Shown in pieces: positions 42,547 through 51,818 of a stretch of 64,000 nucleotides of DNA. A program made the position numbers and the translations under genes. Each line of letters opens with the position of its first letter. The first letter of the stretch is position 1. Location: positions 1 to 64,000 of the forward strand of contig MPUH01000111.1 in NCBI GenBank assembly GCA_001970955.1, given 5' to 3'. The stretch comes from Stentor coeruleus. Taxonomy: Eukaryota; Ciliophora; Heterotrichea; Heterotrichida; Stentoridae. The notes beneath the pieces were generated by a model. The model made no database searches. It had not been told where the DNA came from and saw only the letters and a list, made by a program, of their open reading frames with translations.

Positions 42547-44001
42547 TTACTCATCCTCAACATTTATACTAGGACGGAACAAATTAAACGAGTTAGCCGC
42601 TGTGCTTATAAGAACATTAAGACTTGGATGATAGATAATCTCTTTAATATCCTCTTGTCCTTGATGTATAAACAATAATTGTGAAGGAAATCCAGGCTCT
42701 ATTTCTCCTTCAGCTTCTACTGATAAGTCCCATATAGTGATTCTATCATCAGCTGAAGATACAGCAATTTCACTTGCATCAAGAGGGTTCCAAGCAATAC
42801 TAGTTATTGAATCAGAATGCCATTTAATACAAGCAGCTTGTTTATCAGTGAATCTTAAATCCCATACTTTAAATGTAGAGTCATCAGATCCTGAGGCAAT
42901 TTGCGATGTTTCAATAGTATTCCAAGCAATAACATTAACATCACTAGAATGTGCGTTTATAGTAAGCTGTGAATCATCATTTGCAGTCCTTAAATCCCAT
43001 ATTTTAATAGTTTTATCAGCAGAACAAGTTGCTAAAACTGATGGTTCAGTTGGACTACGCTGTATATCTTCAATAGAAGATGCATGACCTGTTAAAGTTT
43101 GTGAATGGGCCCAAGATGCTCCATCATAAGGGTATATATAAAGACAATCACCTCCAGCATAAAGCCAACCATTTTGTCCCCAACAAAGCCCATATCCTTC
43201 ATTACCCATACGCCATGATGCTATAGTATTACTTGGAGATTTTACTAATCCTCCTTGTTTTTCAAGCATATCCAAATTTTCTTTTATATTAAAAATCTGA
43301 ACACTTCCTCTTTCACTCCATGTTGCCACAACACCTAATTCATTATTTGTCCTTATTCTATTTACTACACCTTGATGACAAAATTCAGCATATTCCATTT
43401 TAGCTTCCATACCTTCTTCTTCATCTGATGAACTTATTCCATCTTCTGAACTTTCTTCTTTATCATCATCTTTTGTTTTATAAAGTTCAGACCATTTCAT
43501 TATATAAATCTTGTTATCACCACTTATTGCTTGACTACCTGATGCTAGATAGACTGTATAAGGAAATGATGAACTATTTATTGACCCTTGGACTATGTCT
43601 AAAGATAAACATGGCCATTCGACTGATGTTCTATAGAATAAATCATATGCTTCGTTTTCAAAGTCAAGAACTTCATCTACTTTTAATTTTCGAGAGTCTC
43701 CAACCCAGATTTCTTTTACGATATCTTCTTTAGACTCTTCTTCTTCCATAGCTTGATAGTTGGGATCTGATACTAATTGGACATCTCCTGTGCCTGTATC
43801 TTCTAGTCTTAGATTCTCGAAATCTTCCCAGTCCTCAGCTTCTCCAATACTACTACCACTATGGATTATTGCCCCTTCTTCACTTTCAAACTCATCATCT
43901 GCAGGATCCTCATAGATTAGATTTTCTTCGTCTGAGGTTTTAGAAATGGTCTCTTGCTTAGGCCGTTTGCTTGGCTTTGACCCTGAAGAGACCTTTTTCA
44001 T
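42547..44001 (-). CDS. GRWD1/RRB1-type ribosome-assembly WD40 protein
   Basis: Nuclear WD40 protein of the glutamate-rich WD repeat family (yeast Rrb1, human GRWD1), the dedicated chaperone of ribosomal protein uL3 in early 60S assembly. 484 aa. The acidic N-terminal third (DPADDEFESEEGA) leads to the histone-binding-like helix FENEAYDLFYRTSVEWPCLSLD, diagnostic for this group and related RBBP4/7. It is followed by a second acidic insert (EESSEDGISSSDEEEG) and blades with DKTIKIWDLR, DSTFKVWDLR and DDRITIWDLS. I use the ATG at 43999-44001 (MKKVSSGSKPSKRPK); a frame extension upstream begins only with TTG. It lies 37 bp from the start codon of the surface-protein gene on the same strand. Confidence 0.92.
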   Translation of the reverse strand: MKKVSSGSKPSKRPKQETISKTSDEENLIYEDPADDEFESEEGAIIHSGSSIGEAEDWEDFENLRLEDTGTGDVQLVSDPNYQAMEEEESKEDIVKEIWVGDSRKLKVDEVLDFENEAYDLFYRTSVEWPCLSLDIVQGSINSSSFPYTVYLASGSQAISGDNKIYIMKWSELYKTKDDDKEESSEDGISSSDEEEGMEAKMEYAEFCHQGVVNRIRTNNELGVVATWSERGSVQIFNIKENLDMLEKQGGLVKSPSNTIASWRMGNEGYGLCWGQNGWLYAGGDCLYIYPYDGASWAHSQTLTGHASSIEDIQRSPTEPSVLATCSADKTIKIWDLRTANDDSQLTINAHSSDVNVIAWNTIETSQIASGSDDSTFKVWDLRFTDKQAACIKWHSDSITSIAWNPLDASEIAVSSADDRITIWDLSVEAEGEIEPGFPSQLLFIHQGQEDIKEIIYHPSLNVLISTAANSFNLFRPSINVEDE

Positions 44002-44076
44002 ATTTATTGTGGATTGGATATCAGGATTATGAATAAGTTTCAACTATCAATAGTTATTATATTTACTAATGAAATG

Positions 44077-44294
44077 AATCGTAGATGATTTTAGTGTTAA
44101 AAAAAAATTAGAGTTTTTTATTCTGGTTTTTATTAATATATACGTAAATTATAGGAATTATAAGAAGCTATACTAGCAAGGGTAAAAAAGNTAATCGTAG
44201 ATGATTTTAGTGTTAAAAAAAAATTAGAGTTTTTTATTAATATATACGTAAATTATAGGAATTATAAGAAGCTATACTAGCAAGGGTAAAAAAG
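44077..44294. repeat. Duplicated sequence around N at 44191 (join), with 12-nt indel
   Basis: 44077-44190 (114 bp) and 44193-44294 (102 bp) are the same sequence, except that the first has 12 extra bases after ...TTTTTTATT. The single N lies between them. This looks like two allelic or variant contig ends joined end to end rather than a real tandem duplication. Confidence 0.65.
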
Positions 44295-44332
44295 AATAAA
44301 AATATAAGACTTGTATAATAAATCCATAAAAG

Positions 44333-44405
44333 TACAAGCGGCGGGGATTGAACCCACGACCTTCTGCGTGTAAGGCAGATGTGATAACCACTACACTACG
44401 CTTGC
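44333..44405 (-). tRNA. tRNA-Val (anticodon UAC)
   Basis: On the minus strand the 73-nt sequence folds as a full cloverleaf. The acceptor stem is GCAAGCG with CGCTTGT (one G-U pair) and discriminator A; the D arm is GTGT AGTGGTTA TCAC; the anticodon stem TCTGC/GCAGA closes loop CTTACAC, so the anticodon is TAC; the variable loop is AGGTC; the T arm is GTGGG TTCAATC CCCGC. The D arm and anticodon arm are nearly the same as in other eukaryotic tRNA-Val genes. There is no intron and CCA is not encoded, as usual for eukaryotes. An internal A box and B box are therefore present for RNA polymerase III. Confidence 0.96.
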
Positions 44406-44408
44406 TTA

Positions 44409-44470
44409 ATAAAATACCAAGTTCTACTTATTTATACAANTAAAATGCCAAGTTCTACTTATTTATACAA
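44409..44470. repeat. About 30-bp sequence repeated on both sides of N at 44440 (join)
   Basis: 44409-44439 and 44441-44470 are the same 30 bases apart from one A/G difference, separated by the N. This is the same signature as the other joins in this window, and it lies just beside the tRNA gene. Confidence 0.65.
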
Positions 44471-44613
44471 ATTTAGAGGTTTGTTATTATAGTTATTCTT
44501 AAAAAATTAGAAATTATATTCCTTTTAATATTTAAAACCTGTGGCATATTTTTATTTAGTTTAATGACAAGTAAGTATTACGAAATATATTGATTTTTAG
44601 TAATAAATTATAT

Positions 44614-45777
44614 ATGTACATCATAACAAAAAATGATTTCTACTTTGAATCTAGTTCAAGTGACTCTGGTGAAGAGTATGAGACTGAAAACAATTTAAAA
44701 AGCAAAAAATCTTCACTATGCTCTATATCTACTTCTGATAAATCTATAGGGGCATTACAAAGATTGAGTTCAGAACAGAAGATTTTTGTAGAGAGTAAAA
44801 CTATGGAACTAAGTGAAGGGCATTTTAATGAGAAAAAATTCACTAGCTCTGGACCAGATGAAAAATCTGGCTGGCTTAAAAAACAATCTGATAATATATT
44901 GAAGAATTGGAGCTGGCGCTATTTCATCCTAAAAGACTGCAAACTCTGTTACTACCGCAAACCTGGTGACTCCAAACTATCAGGTGTGCTCAATTTTACT
45001 CAAGTTAGCGCAACACTAAAAATTTACAATGCCCCAAGACCTACAATGTTATCAATTATAGTCAAAGGTCTAACCTATAGTCTAAACTTAAAATCAGATT
45101 CCCCAAATGAACTACAAGACTGGGCGAACAACATTCAAAAACAAATCGACAATTCATGTGGTAAAATCAAAGAAATAGCTCTGATGAGTTTTGGTGAAAA
45201 GCTTTGGAAACATGAACGAATATCAGAATATTTCTTCAAAACCAGTGCTGGAACAGGAGATTTACTATTGTTTAGAAGTAAAGGATTAAATTCTAAAATA
45301 CAAAGAGGATTAACAGGAGGTAAATATGATCATGTAGCATTGATATTATGTTATTCTTCAGGAAAAATTTGTTTATTAGAAGCAACTCATAGTACTGGGG
45401 TAGATATTTTGGATTGGGATGATTTTATAGGTTTAGGTTTTCATTTAGGAGTTGAGAGAATTGTTTATAGAAGTCTTAAGTTTGAAAGGACAATAGAAAA
45501 ACTGGAAAAACTTGAAGAGTTTATAAAAAGAGTTGAAGGTAAAGCGTATGGACTTTCGATGAAAAAATTATTACCTTATTTTACGAAAGCTAACCCTGGG
45601 GATGAGAGTGATTTTTTTTGTTCAGAACTTGTTGCTTCAGCTTATAAAGTTTTAGAGATTTTACCTTTAACAGTAGCATCGAATACTTTGCTACCGGGAA
45701 ACTTTTCTGAAGACAAAGGGTTATCTTTATTAAATGCTGAGTTAGGGCATGAACAAGTTATTGACTTTGATTTGTAG
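44614..45777 (+). CDS. PH domain fused to permuted papain-like (YiiX/C92-type) hydrolase domain
   Basis: 387 aa, starting at the ATG 44614 (the frame extends upstream only to a TTG). The N-terminal 80 residues are acidic and Ser-rich. A pleckstrin-homology domain follows at about 84-185: KSGWLKKQSDN, SWRYFILKDCKLCYY and the closing ELQDWANNIQKQI with the invariant Trp. The C-terminal half (about 213-375) fits the NlpC/P60-like permuted papain fold of the YaeF/YiiX group: GDLLLFRSKG, then the catalytic His240 in KYDHVALIL, an acidic residue in LLEATH, and the putative nucleophile Cys336 in DFFCSELVASAY. Enzymes of that fold act as peptidases, amidases or lipid acyl hydrolases/transferases. The PH domain suggests recruitment to phosphoinositide-bearing membranes, where the substrate may be a lipid or lipidated protein (inference). 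Confidence 0.82.
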   Translation: MYIITKNDFYFESSSSDSGEEYETENNLKSKKSSLCSISTSDKSIGALQRLSSEQKIFVESKTMELSEGHFNEKKFTSSGPDEKSGWLKKQSDNILKNWSWRYFILKDCKLCYYRKPGDSKLSGVLNFTQVSATLKIYNAPRPTMLSIIVKGLTYSLNLKSDSPNELQDWANNIQKQIDNSCGKIKEIALMSFGEKLWKHERISEYFFKTSAGTGDLLLFRSKGLNSKIQRGLTGGKYDHVALILCYSSGKICLLEATHSTGVDILDWDDFIGLGFHLGVERIVYRSLKFERTIEKLEKLEEFIKRVEGKAYGLSMKKLLPYFTKANPGDESDFFCSELVASAYKVLEILPLTVASNTLLPGNFSEDKGLSLLNAELGHEQVIDFDL

Positions 45778-47465
45778 TTAATGTAAACAAAATTAGGTAT
45801 TTACTACACAATTCATTAAATAATTCAAATATATTTTATCGTAAATTCTCTTTATTTATTATCCCTATCCTTTAAAAACCTACCAGATTTTATTTAGCAA
45901 AGTTAGACTAAATGTCTTGATTATATAAATTTATTCATAGTCCCTAATATTATGTGCATAAAACTATGGGTTTTAAATGCTACAGAACTGTCCAAGATAT
46001 TTATTTGGGAATAGTCAAACAACTGAATATCACATATATAATATAAGATAATAGTAAAAATAATAGTAAAAATGATAGTAAAAATGATAGAAGGAGTTTT
46101 CGGAGGATGGATTTTATAAGATAAAATGAGGTGGATGTAATTAAATTATAAGGCATCTGTTGTTATTTATAAAAAATACTAAATACTTTGCACAAACTTT
46201 TTATTATTATTACTCAACAGAAATCTAAAATAATTAAAACTTTTACAGGATTATGCTTGGAAGATAGAGGGTATTCATACTAGTAGTTAGAACTTTCGAT
46301 AGCTCTTTGGCTCTTATTATTTTTCATTACTCTTTCTGATTCTCAGAATTTTCATAGTTCTTGCTTCTCTTTGATTTCGTGATAATCTCAAGTAATTTTT
46401 AGCATAATTGTATAATATGCTTTTAGTTTTTTTACCTTGTGATAATACTTTTCCTAATAAACATAAAGATTTTTTTTAGTTTCTCTTGTAATTGTTCTCA
46501 GAATTCATATGCTTATAACAAATTTTACATAAGTAATGATAGAGACTATAACAAAATAATATAAATAATGCTTGAGCGAAGATTTTGTGATTACGTCAAT
46601 CTTAAAAATTTACTAGATCTTTAATATAAAATTATACTGTAAAGCAAAATGATTTTCTTACAGTGTCTGATAATAATGAAACATAATTTGGAAATTGTAA
46701 TGGGGTAAAATATTTAAAACTACTACTCTACCTAAAACTTTTATCAAAATTTTTAAAAAATATGCAGCTAAAGCTTCTGCAACTTGTTAAATAATAATCT
46801 TAGTCTGAATGCATAACTTAGAATATTGAAAAAAATTATAGTATATATCATAAAATTCTTTACTTTTCATATTATAAAGAATTCTATAATTTTTTTGTTT
46901 GCAAGCTTTTAAAAACTTTTTCAGAGCATCATATGATTCATTTGAAATAACTATTATTTAAATGTGTTTAAAAGAAAAATTTAAAGCTAAGATTATATTT
47001 AGACAATTTCCATATTGAATAATAGGTTTAAGTATATATAAAATGTAACTGACATATCTAATTAAGATATATATTAGATATATATTAGACATATATTATA
47101 TATTTTAGATATAAATTGAACTAATCTGGTTAAAGTTGTTAAGGACTAAGGATTTTTTTTCTTTGTGTACATTTTAATAATATATAGAAATCGATTTTGT
47201 ATTTTTTTTTTTACAATTTGTAAGGAAGATTTCAATTGCAAGGCTTCCTTCAAATGATTCTAGAAAAAAAGTAAATAGTATGATGATAATTAGGATATTT
47301 TACTTATTTAAGTTGCTAATTTTTGCTTTCAACCCGAATCTATAAGAATTTGTTATATTTAAATCTTAAACTCTTATTCTAGGTGCTTTTATATGTTAAA
47401 GTATAATTGTAATTTTTTTCTGTAGTTGCATTAAATTTTCCATACTTATAAAAGTAAGTAAGAAG
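45778..47465. other. 1.7-kb gene-poor region with possible decayed coding sequence
   Basis: No intact gene. A short array of a 12-nt unit is at 46050-46090 and an AT-rich tandem-like stretch (atatattagat units) at about 47055-47115. Between about 46200 and 47000 the minus strand translates into long stretches of normal protein composition interrupted by stops, mostly TAA (for example ESYDALKKFLKACKQKNYRI at about 46880-46945). This may be an old pseudogene. I cannot name the parent family. Confidence 0.4.
46050..46090 (+). repeat. 12-nt minisatellite, about 3.4 copies
   Basis: The unit is AATAGTAAAAAT (variant GATAGTAAAAAT), in three full copies at 46050-46061, 46062-46073 and 46074-46085 plus five bases of a fourth. 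It lies in a non-coding area. Confidence 0.7.
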
Positions 47466-47669
47466 ATGGGATGCGTAATATCAAACAACACAGGCAAAGA
47501 CGATTGCAAAACTAGAGATTTCCCATATGGTCAGCTGCAAATATATCAAAACTTATCCAGCAAAAGATTTATTAAATCAAATTTTATTCGTTTCCGAAAT
47601 CAACATAAGTCATCACTTCGAGTAATTTATGAAGTGTCTCAATCTATGGAGTCCTCGATAATCCTATAA
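47466..47669 (+). CDS. 67-aa protein with MGC acylation start, possibly a CDPK N-terminal remnant
   Basis: Short ATG-to-TAA frame. The N-terminus MGCVISNN fits dual acylation: Gly2 myristoylation and Cys3 palmitoylation. The C-terminal part, FIKSNFIRFRNQHKSSLRVIYEV (about 35-57), resembles the short linker that precedes the kinase domain of calcium-dependent protein kinases, where a basic helix leads into YEx and then the glycine loop. Here the glycine loop is missing and the frame stops after SMESSIIL. No kinase sequence follows in any frame before 48430. Either this is the broken-off 5' end of a CDPK gene, or a small membrane-anchored protein. Confidence is low for both. Confidence 0.4.
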   Translation: MGCVISNNTGKDDCKTRDFPYGQLQIYQNLSSKRFIKSNFIRFRNQHKSSLRVIYEVSQSMESSIIL

Positions 47670-48430
47670 ATCCCCTTAATACAAAATAATAATTTTAAAA
47701 TAATTGTGTAAAGTATTTAGTGATTGTATCTTCTCAAATAAGATTTTTTTTATCATATTTAACCCATTTTGTAACTTTTGTACATCTTTCATTATGGAAT
47801 GCGTAGTTGATTGAATTAAATCAACTGCTTTTATTTAGTAAATAATATTTTCGCTACGTATATAAATCAAATCCTAAAAATAGTTTTTCATATATTTATT
47901 TTGTATTGATTTTTTCTAAATTACACAAACTGATACTTTGAAAAAACAAACTCTTTATTTATATCTTGCAATCCTGAAATTCTTTTCAAATTGAATGACA
48001 AGCATCCTAACAAAAACTAATCACAAGGTAAAAATTAGCATGATAAATTTAATACAATTGCACTTTGCCGATATAATATCTTAAATAGGTTATTTGCTTA
48101 ATAGATAAAGCATTGATAAATTGTAATAAATTCAATTTATTTAAGCCAATTAAAGAAAAAGAGTCAATATAATTTTAACCTATCTGGTATGCTAAATATT
48201 CATTATAATCAAAACATAAATTATTATAATTAAAATAATTCGACAAGATATTCCAATAAGTTAGTGAAAAAAGCTTCATAAAAACTTAATATCTAATTAT
48301 ATTTCAATATCCCAAATCCACAACTTTTAGCATTACAAAAACGATATTCTATTTCATATAAAAAGCCCGCACATATATTTTTAAAATACATTCTAACATA
48401 TACCAAATTCATAATATTTTCTTCCTTATA
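47670..48430. other. 761-bp intergenic region, nothing recognised
   Basis: Very AT-rich. Stops occur in all frames; no RNA gene, repeat family or clear promoter element was found. Confidence 0.45.
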
Positions 48431-50053
48431 ATGAAATTCAAATTTGAAATCAGTATCGCGGAGATAAAAGAATTAGGATCAGGTCCCTTCGAGTTCAAAA
48501 TCTCATTAGATTCAATGGAGCAGCATCTTTATGATACTGATACATTCGAAATATACGGTGAAGGTAATTTTGCATTGGGCATTCTGACAAATGATGAAGT
48601 GGTGGGAGGATTTCGTATCCCAATGAGTACCTTGCATAGAGTTTCTTCACAATGGTTTCCAGTTACTAGTCCATATACTGACTTGATAACTATCCCTGAA
48701 AATGTTACAGGGCCAAGGGTGTTCTTATCCATAATCGAAATTTCAGTCTTGTCTCCAGTCCAAGAACGTCAAGAAATCTCTGAATATTCAATAGAAAGCA
48801 CACCTAGGGTATTTTCTCCAAATGAATCCAAACATGAAGATTTTGATCCAAAAGACATTTACACCGCGCAGTTGAGCCAAATGCTAGATTTGAGTAGAAA
48901 AGAAATTATTGAACTACGAGATTTACTTGAAGAAAATAAAAAAGCTATTGACCAAATTCAAGAAAACAGCAAAAAAAGAGAAGAGGAACTTATAAAACAA
49001 ATCAAAGCAACACATGAACTTAATAGTAGAATTGAGTCAGAAAATTCTAAACTTCAAGCTGAGAATTTAAGAGTTCAAATTGATATTCAGTGTATTAGAA
49101 CTAGATTGGGAACTTCAATTGAAGAAACTGAAAAATTTAGAGATCTTTTTAAGGATTCTGAACTTAAAAGAAAAGATTTGCAAAATGTGTTATCAAATGC
49201 ACACCTTAAATGGCAGGAACTTAAACCTAATTTTAATGCGGTATCAGCTTTAGAAAAGGAGAACCAAAGTTTACTACAAAGCCTTAAAAATTTAGCTGAA
49301 AGGTTAAAAGATGCAGAAAGGGCAAAAATGGTTGATGAAAGCATGAACAGCATAATGTCATCACTTAATGCTACAATAAGCCAATTAAAATCTGAGAAGG
49401 AAGACTTAAAAAAAACCAACAAGCAATTATCAGAAGAAAATGCTTACTATAAAGAACTATTAGAAAAAATGCGAGGAAGTAAAAGCGAGCATGAACTAAG
49501 CGAAACAAGTGAAGCCTCAGATCATAAAGCTCTCCAAAATAAAACCCCAATCAAAGAAGAAAAATCTGACTCAATAGACAAAGCTTTAAAACTTTATATG
49601 AAAGACGCTGGAATGCAAAACCCATTTCAAAAAATTGGTGACGGGGTTTACACTTATGCAAATAAAAAAGTATCAATGAGTTTAAAAAATGGAGTTCCTG
49701 TCATAAGAGTTGGAGGAGGCTACATGTTTATAGATGAGTTCTTAAAAATTTATAATGGGCAAAACAAGAAAAAACCTGAAGAAGAGTTTAACAACAGATC
49801 TTTAAGCCTAGAAAGAAAAATAAGCAAAATAGGAAATGATAAATTTCATGAAGATGATATAGAAAATTTTCGAGATATCATAAATACATCACCCCTTTCA
49901 TCCCCTGTGAAAAAAAAATTATCTGGGCCAACTTTTGCTTATCCAACAAAAAGTGCGATATTAAAGAAAATACCAAGGCTTAATAACCCAAATAGAGAAC
50001 TAACTCCGAATTCTAGAAGAAATAGTACTCCAAGACAGGTGTTTTTACCTTAA
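48431..50053 (+). CDS. C2-like / coiled-coil / GAR-like protein, 540 aa
   Basis: Residues 1-110 read as a beta-rich C2-like domain (MKFKFEISIAEIKELGSGPF, then EVVGGFRIPMSTLHR and VFLSIIEISVL). Residues about 140-345 are a long coiled coil. Residues about 385-440 form a compact module ending in GVPVIRVGGGYMFIDEFLKI, matching the core of the GAS2-related (GAR) domain, whose consensus is V-x-V-R-V-G-G-G-W-x-x-L-D-E-F-L. GAR domains bind microtubules, so the protein is a candidate microtubule/membrane or ciliary component. The N-terminal part of a GAR domain is not clearly present, so the name is qualified. The tail is basic, with Ser/Thr-Pro sites. Its stop lies 25 bp from the stop of the convergent GDH gene. 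Confidence 0.75.
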   Translation: MKFKFEISIAEIKELGSGPFEFKISLDSMEQHLYDTDTFEIYGEGNFALGILTNDEVVGGFRIPMSTLHRVSSQWFPVTSPYTDLITIPENVTGPRVFLSIIEISVLSPVQERQEISEYSIESTPRVFSPNESKHEDFDPKDIYTAQLSQMLDLSRKEIIELRDLLEENKKAIDQIQENSKKREEELIKQIKATHELNSRIESENSKLQAENLRVQIDIQCIRTRLGTSIEETEKFRDLFKDSELKRKDLQNVLSNAHLKWQELKPNFNAVSALEKENQSLLQSLKNLAERLKDAERAKMVDESMNSIMSSLNATISQLKSEKEDLKKTNKQLSEENAYYKELLEKMRGSKSEHELSETSEASDHKALQNKTPIKEEKSDSIDKALKLYMKDAGMQNPFQKIGDGVYTYANKKVSMSLKNGVPVIRVGGGYMFIDEFLKIYNGQNKKKPEEEFNNRSLSLERKISKIGNDKFHEDDIENFRDIINTSPLSSPVKKKLSGPTFAYPTKSAILKKIPRLNNPNRELTPNSRRNSTPRQVFLP

Positions 50054-50078
50054 GATATAAATAATTGCTTTTAAATTA

Positions 50079-51536
50079 CTATAATCCTATTGTTCCTTCT
50101 AAAGTTGAGTCTTGAATTCTCTTCAAAGAGTTGACATAAGCGGCAATTCTCAGATTTACTCCCAAATTCTGACTTGTAACTTTGGTTTCTTGAACAGCTT
50201 CAGTCATGATTTGTTCAAGTCCAGAGTAAACTAAATTAAGCTCTGAAGCTCCAGTTGTATATTGTACTCGTTTCAATCCTGCAACAGCTTCTTTAGTATC
50301 AAGGCTCTTAAGTTTAGCAATAGTTTCAATAATATTCTGAATCCTTTTAGCACCCCATCTCTTAGTTAAAAGTCCAGGTTTGATATGCCCAAGGTTTTTA
50401 ACATATTCGAAATAAGATACTGTCACACCACCAGCATTCATTAATAAATCAGGAAGTACCAAAACGTTATTTTTTTCCAATATTTCTTGACCTAATGGTG
50501 TTGTTGGTCCATTAGCACCTTCAGCCACAACTTTACACTTCAATAACCCAGCATTAGTTCCATTTATAGACCTTTCAATAGCAGCTGGTATAACAACATC
50601 ACATTCTCTTGAATAAACATCATTCTGGTCTTTAACAATCTCAGCTTTAGGATATCCAACAAACGATTTCCTCTGTACTAAAAAGTTCTTCAAATCATCA
50701 GGGTCAATACCGTTTTCATTAAACACACAAGAATTATGTTCAATTACTCCAAGTATTTTACCCCCTTCTTTATGTAAAAAGTGCGCAGCCCAATATCCAA
50801 CATTACCAAAGCCTTGAACAATAAAAGTTTTCCCAGCAATACCAGTAGACAATCCAACTTTTTCCATATAATACTTGTCTGTTAAGAATTCACGAACACC
50901 ATAAAAAACTCCAAGACCTGTTGATTCAGCTCTACCCGGAATTCCTCCTAATTCTATTGGTTTACCTGTTGTTGTTGCAATACCGTTCAAATTCTTAGGG
51001 TGGTGAGAAACAAAAGTGTCCATCATCCAAGCCATTTCTTGTTCACCAGTACCCAAATCAGGCCCTGGGACATCAATAGCAGGGCTAAGGAACCCTTTTT
51101 TCCCAAGCTCTAAAGCATATCTTCTAGTTAATCTTTCCCTTTCAGCCTCACTCAAAGCTTTTGCATCTACTTCAATACCCCCTTTTCCTCCACCAAATGG
51201 TAGATTCACACAAGCACATTTTAATGTCATGAGAAATGCTAATGCTTCTATTTCTGGAAGGTCAACGTTTGGTGAATACCTTGTCCCTCCTTTACATGGA
51301 AGTTTATGATGTGAATGTTGAGCTCTGTATGCTCTATGAAAAGATATACTGCCATCATCATGAGCTAAAGGGATTGTCATCTGTAGGACAGTGTCAGTGT
51401 TTTTGATTTGCTCAAGCATTTCTGGACGCATTCCTGTGTATTTTGAAGCCTTGTCAAAGAAGATGTTGACCATTTGAAGGAAATTAGGCTCGTTTATGCT
51501 GCTATGGCTCATACTTCGAGTCAGGAGTCGAATCAT
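50079..51536 (-). CDS. Glutamate dehydrogenase, mitochondrial, animal/ciliate type
   Basis: Catalyses reversible oxidative deamination of glutamate to 2-oxoglutarate and ammonia, linking amino-acid catabolism with the TCA cycle. 485 aa from the ATG at 51534-51536; the frame continues upstream only to a GTG. MIRLLTRSMSHSS is a plausible mitochondrial presequence. Substrate-site lysine lies in LPCKGGTRYSP, the catalytic lysine in NLPFGGGKGGI (residue 118), and PAIDVPGPDLGTG follows. The nucleotide-binding loop is IVQGFGNVG and the late motif is LMNAGGVTVSYFEYVKNL. Between VKNLGHIKPGLLT and GASELNLVYSGL there are about 37 residues corresponding to the antenna insertion of animal and ciliate enzymes, so allosteric control is possible. 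Confidence 0.96.
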   Translation of the reverse strand: MIRLLTRSMSHSSINEPNFLQMVNIFFDKASKYTGMRPEMLEQIKNTDTVLQMTIPLAHDDGSISFHRAYRAQHSHHKLPCKGGTRYSPNVDLPEIEALAFLMTLKCACVNLPFGGGKGGIEVDAKALSEAERERLTRRYALELGKKGFLSPAIDVPGPDLGTGEQEMAWMMDTFVSHHPKNLNGIATTTGKPIELGGIPGRAESTGLGVFYGVREFLTDKYYMEKVGLSTGIAGKTFIVQGFGNVGYWAAHFLHKEGGKILGVIEHNSCVFNENGIDPDDLKNFLVQRKSFVGYPKAEIVKDQNDVYSRECDVVIPAAIERSINGTNAGLLKCKVVAEGANGPTTPLGQEILEKNNVLVLPDLLMNAGGVTVSYFEYVKNLGHIKPGLLTKRWGAKRIQNIIETIAKLKSLDTKEAVAGLKRVQYTTGASELNLVYSGLEQIMTEAVQETKVTSQNLGVNLRIAAYVNSLKRIQDSTLEGTIGL

Positions 51537-51818
51537 TTTTATAGCCACTAGATTTTCAAAGATTGTCTTATGGAAGTTGGATAAAATTAAATTTTATATG
51601 GTTTTGATTGGGATTAAGTGGGATTCAGTGTTTTTTGTTACTGGGTTTAGGAATTGGTTAGATGATTATGATGATGGAGAAAGTTATGTTTTGGGTTTGG
51701 AGATTATGATTGAGGATTTTTAGAATGGGAAAATGTTGTAGTGTGGTTTTAGGATTAAGGGATGATAAGTTTGGAGGTTATAAAAACTGGAGGAAATTTT
51801 GGTTTTGAAATTATATAG
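51537..51818. other. 282-bp 5' flank of GDH, G-rich on plus strand
   Basis: C-poor and G-rich on the plus strand (C-rich on the GDH sense strand), like other 5' flanks in this window. It runs directly into the histone H4 pseudogene. Confidence 0.5.

Noticed and set aside
44590-44613. Upstream extension of the PH-domain protein (TTG start); likewise TTG at 33951, 53143 and 44043 and GTG at 51548.
   Set aside because: Nuclear eukaryotic genes start at ATG; in each case an in-frame ATG lies within a few codons and fits the family better.
45950-46020. Short IKLWVLNATEL-like stretch resembling a WD40 blade.
   Set aside because: Only about 20 codons between stops, no second blade nearby.
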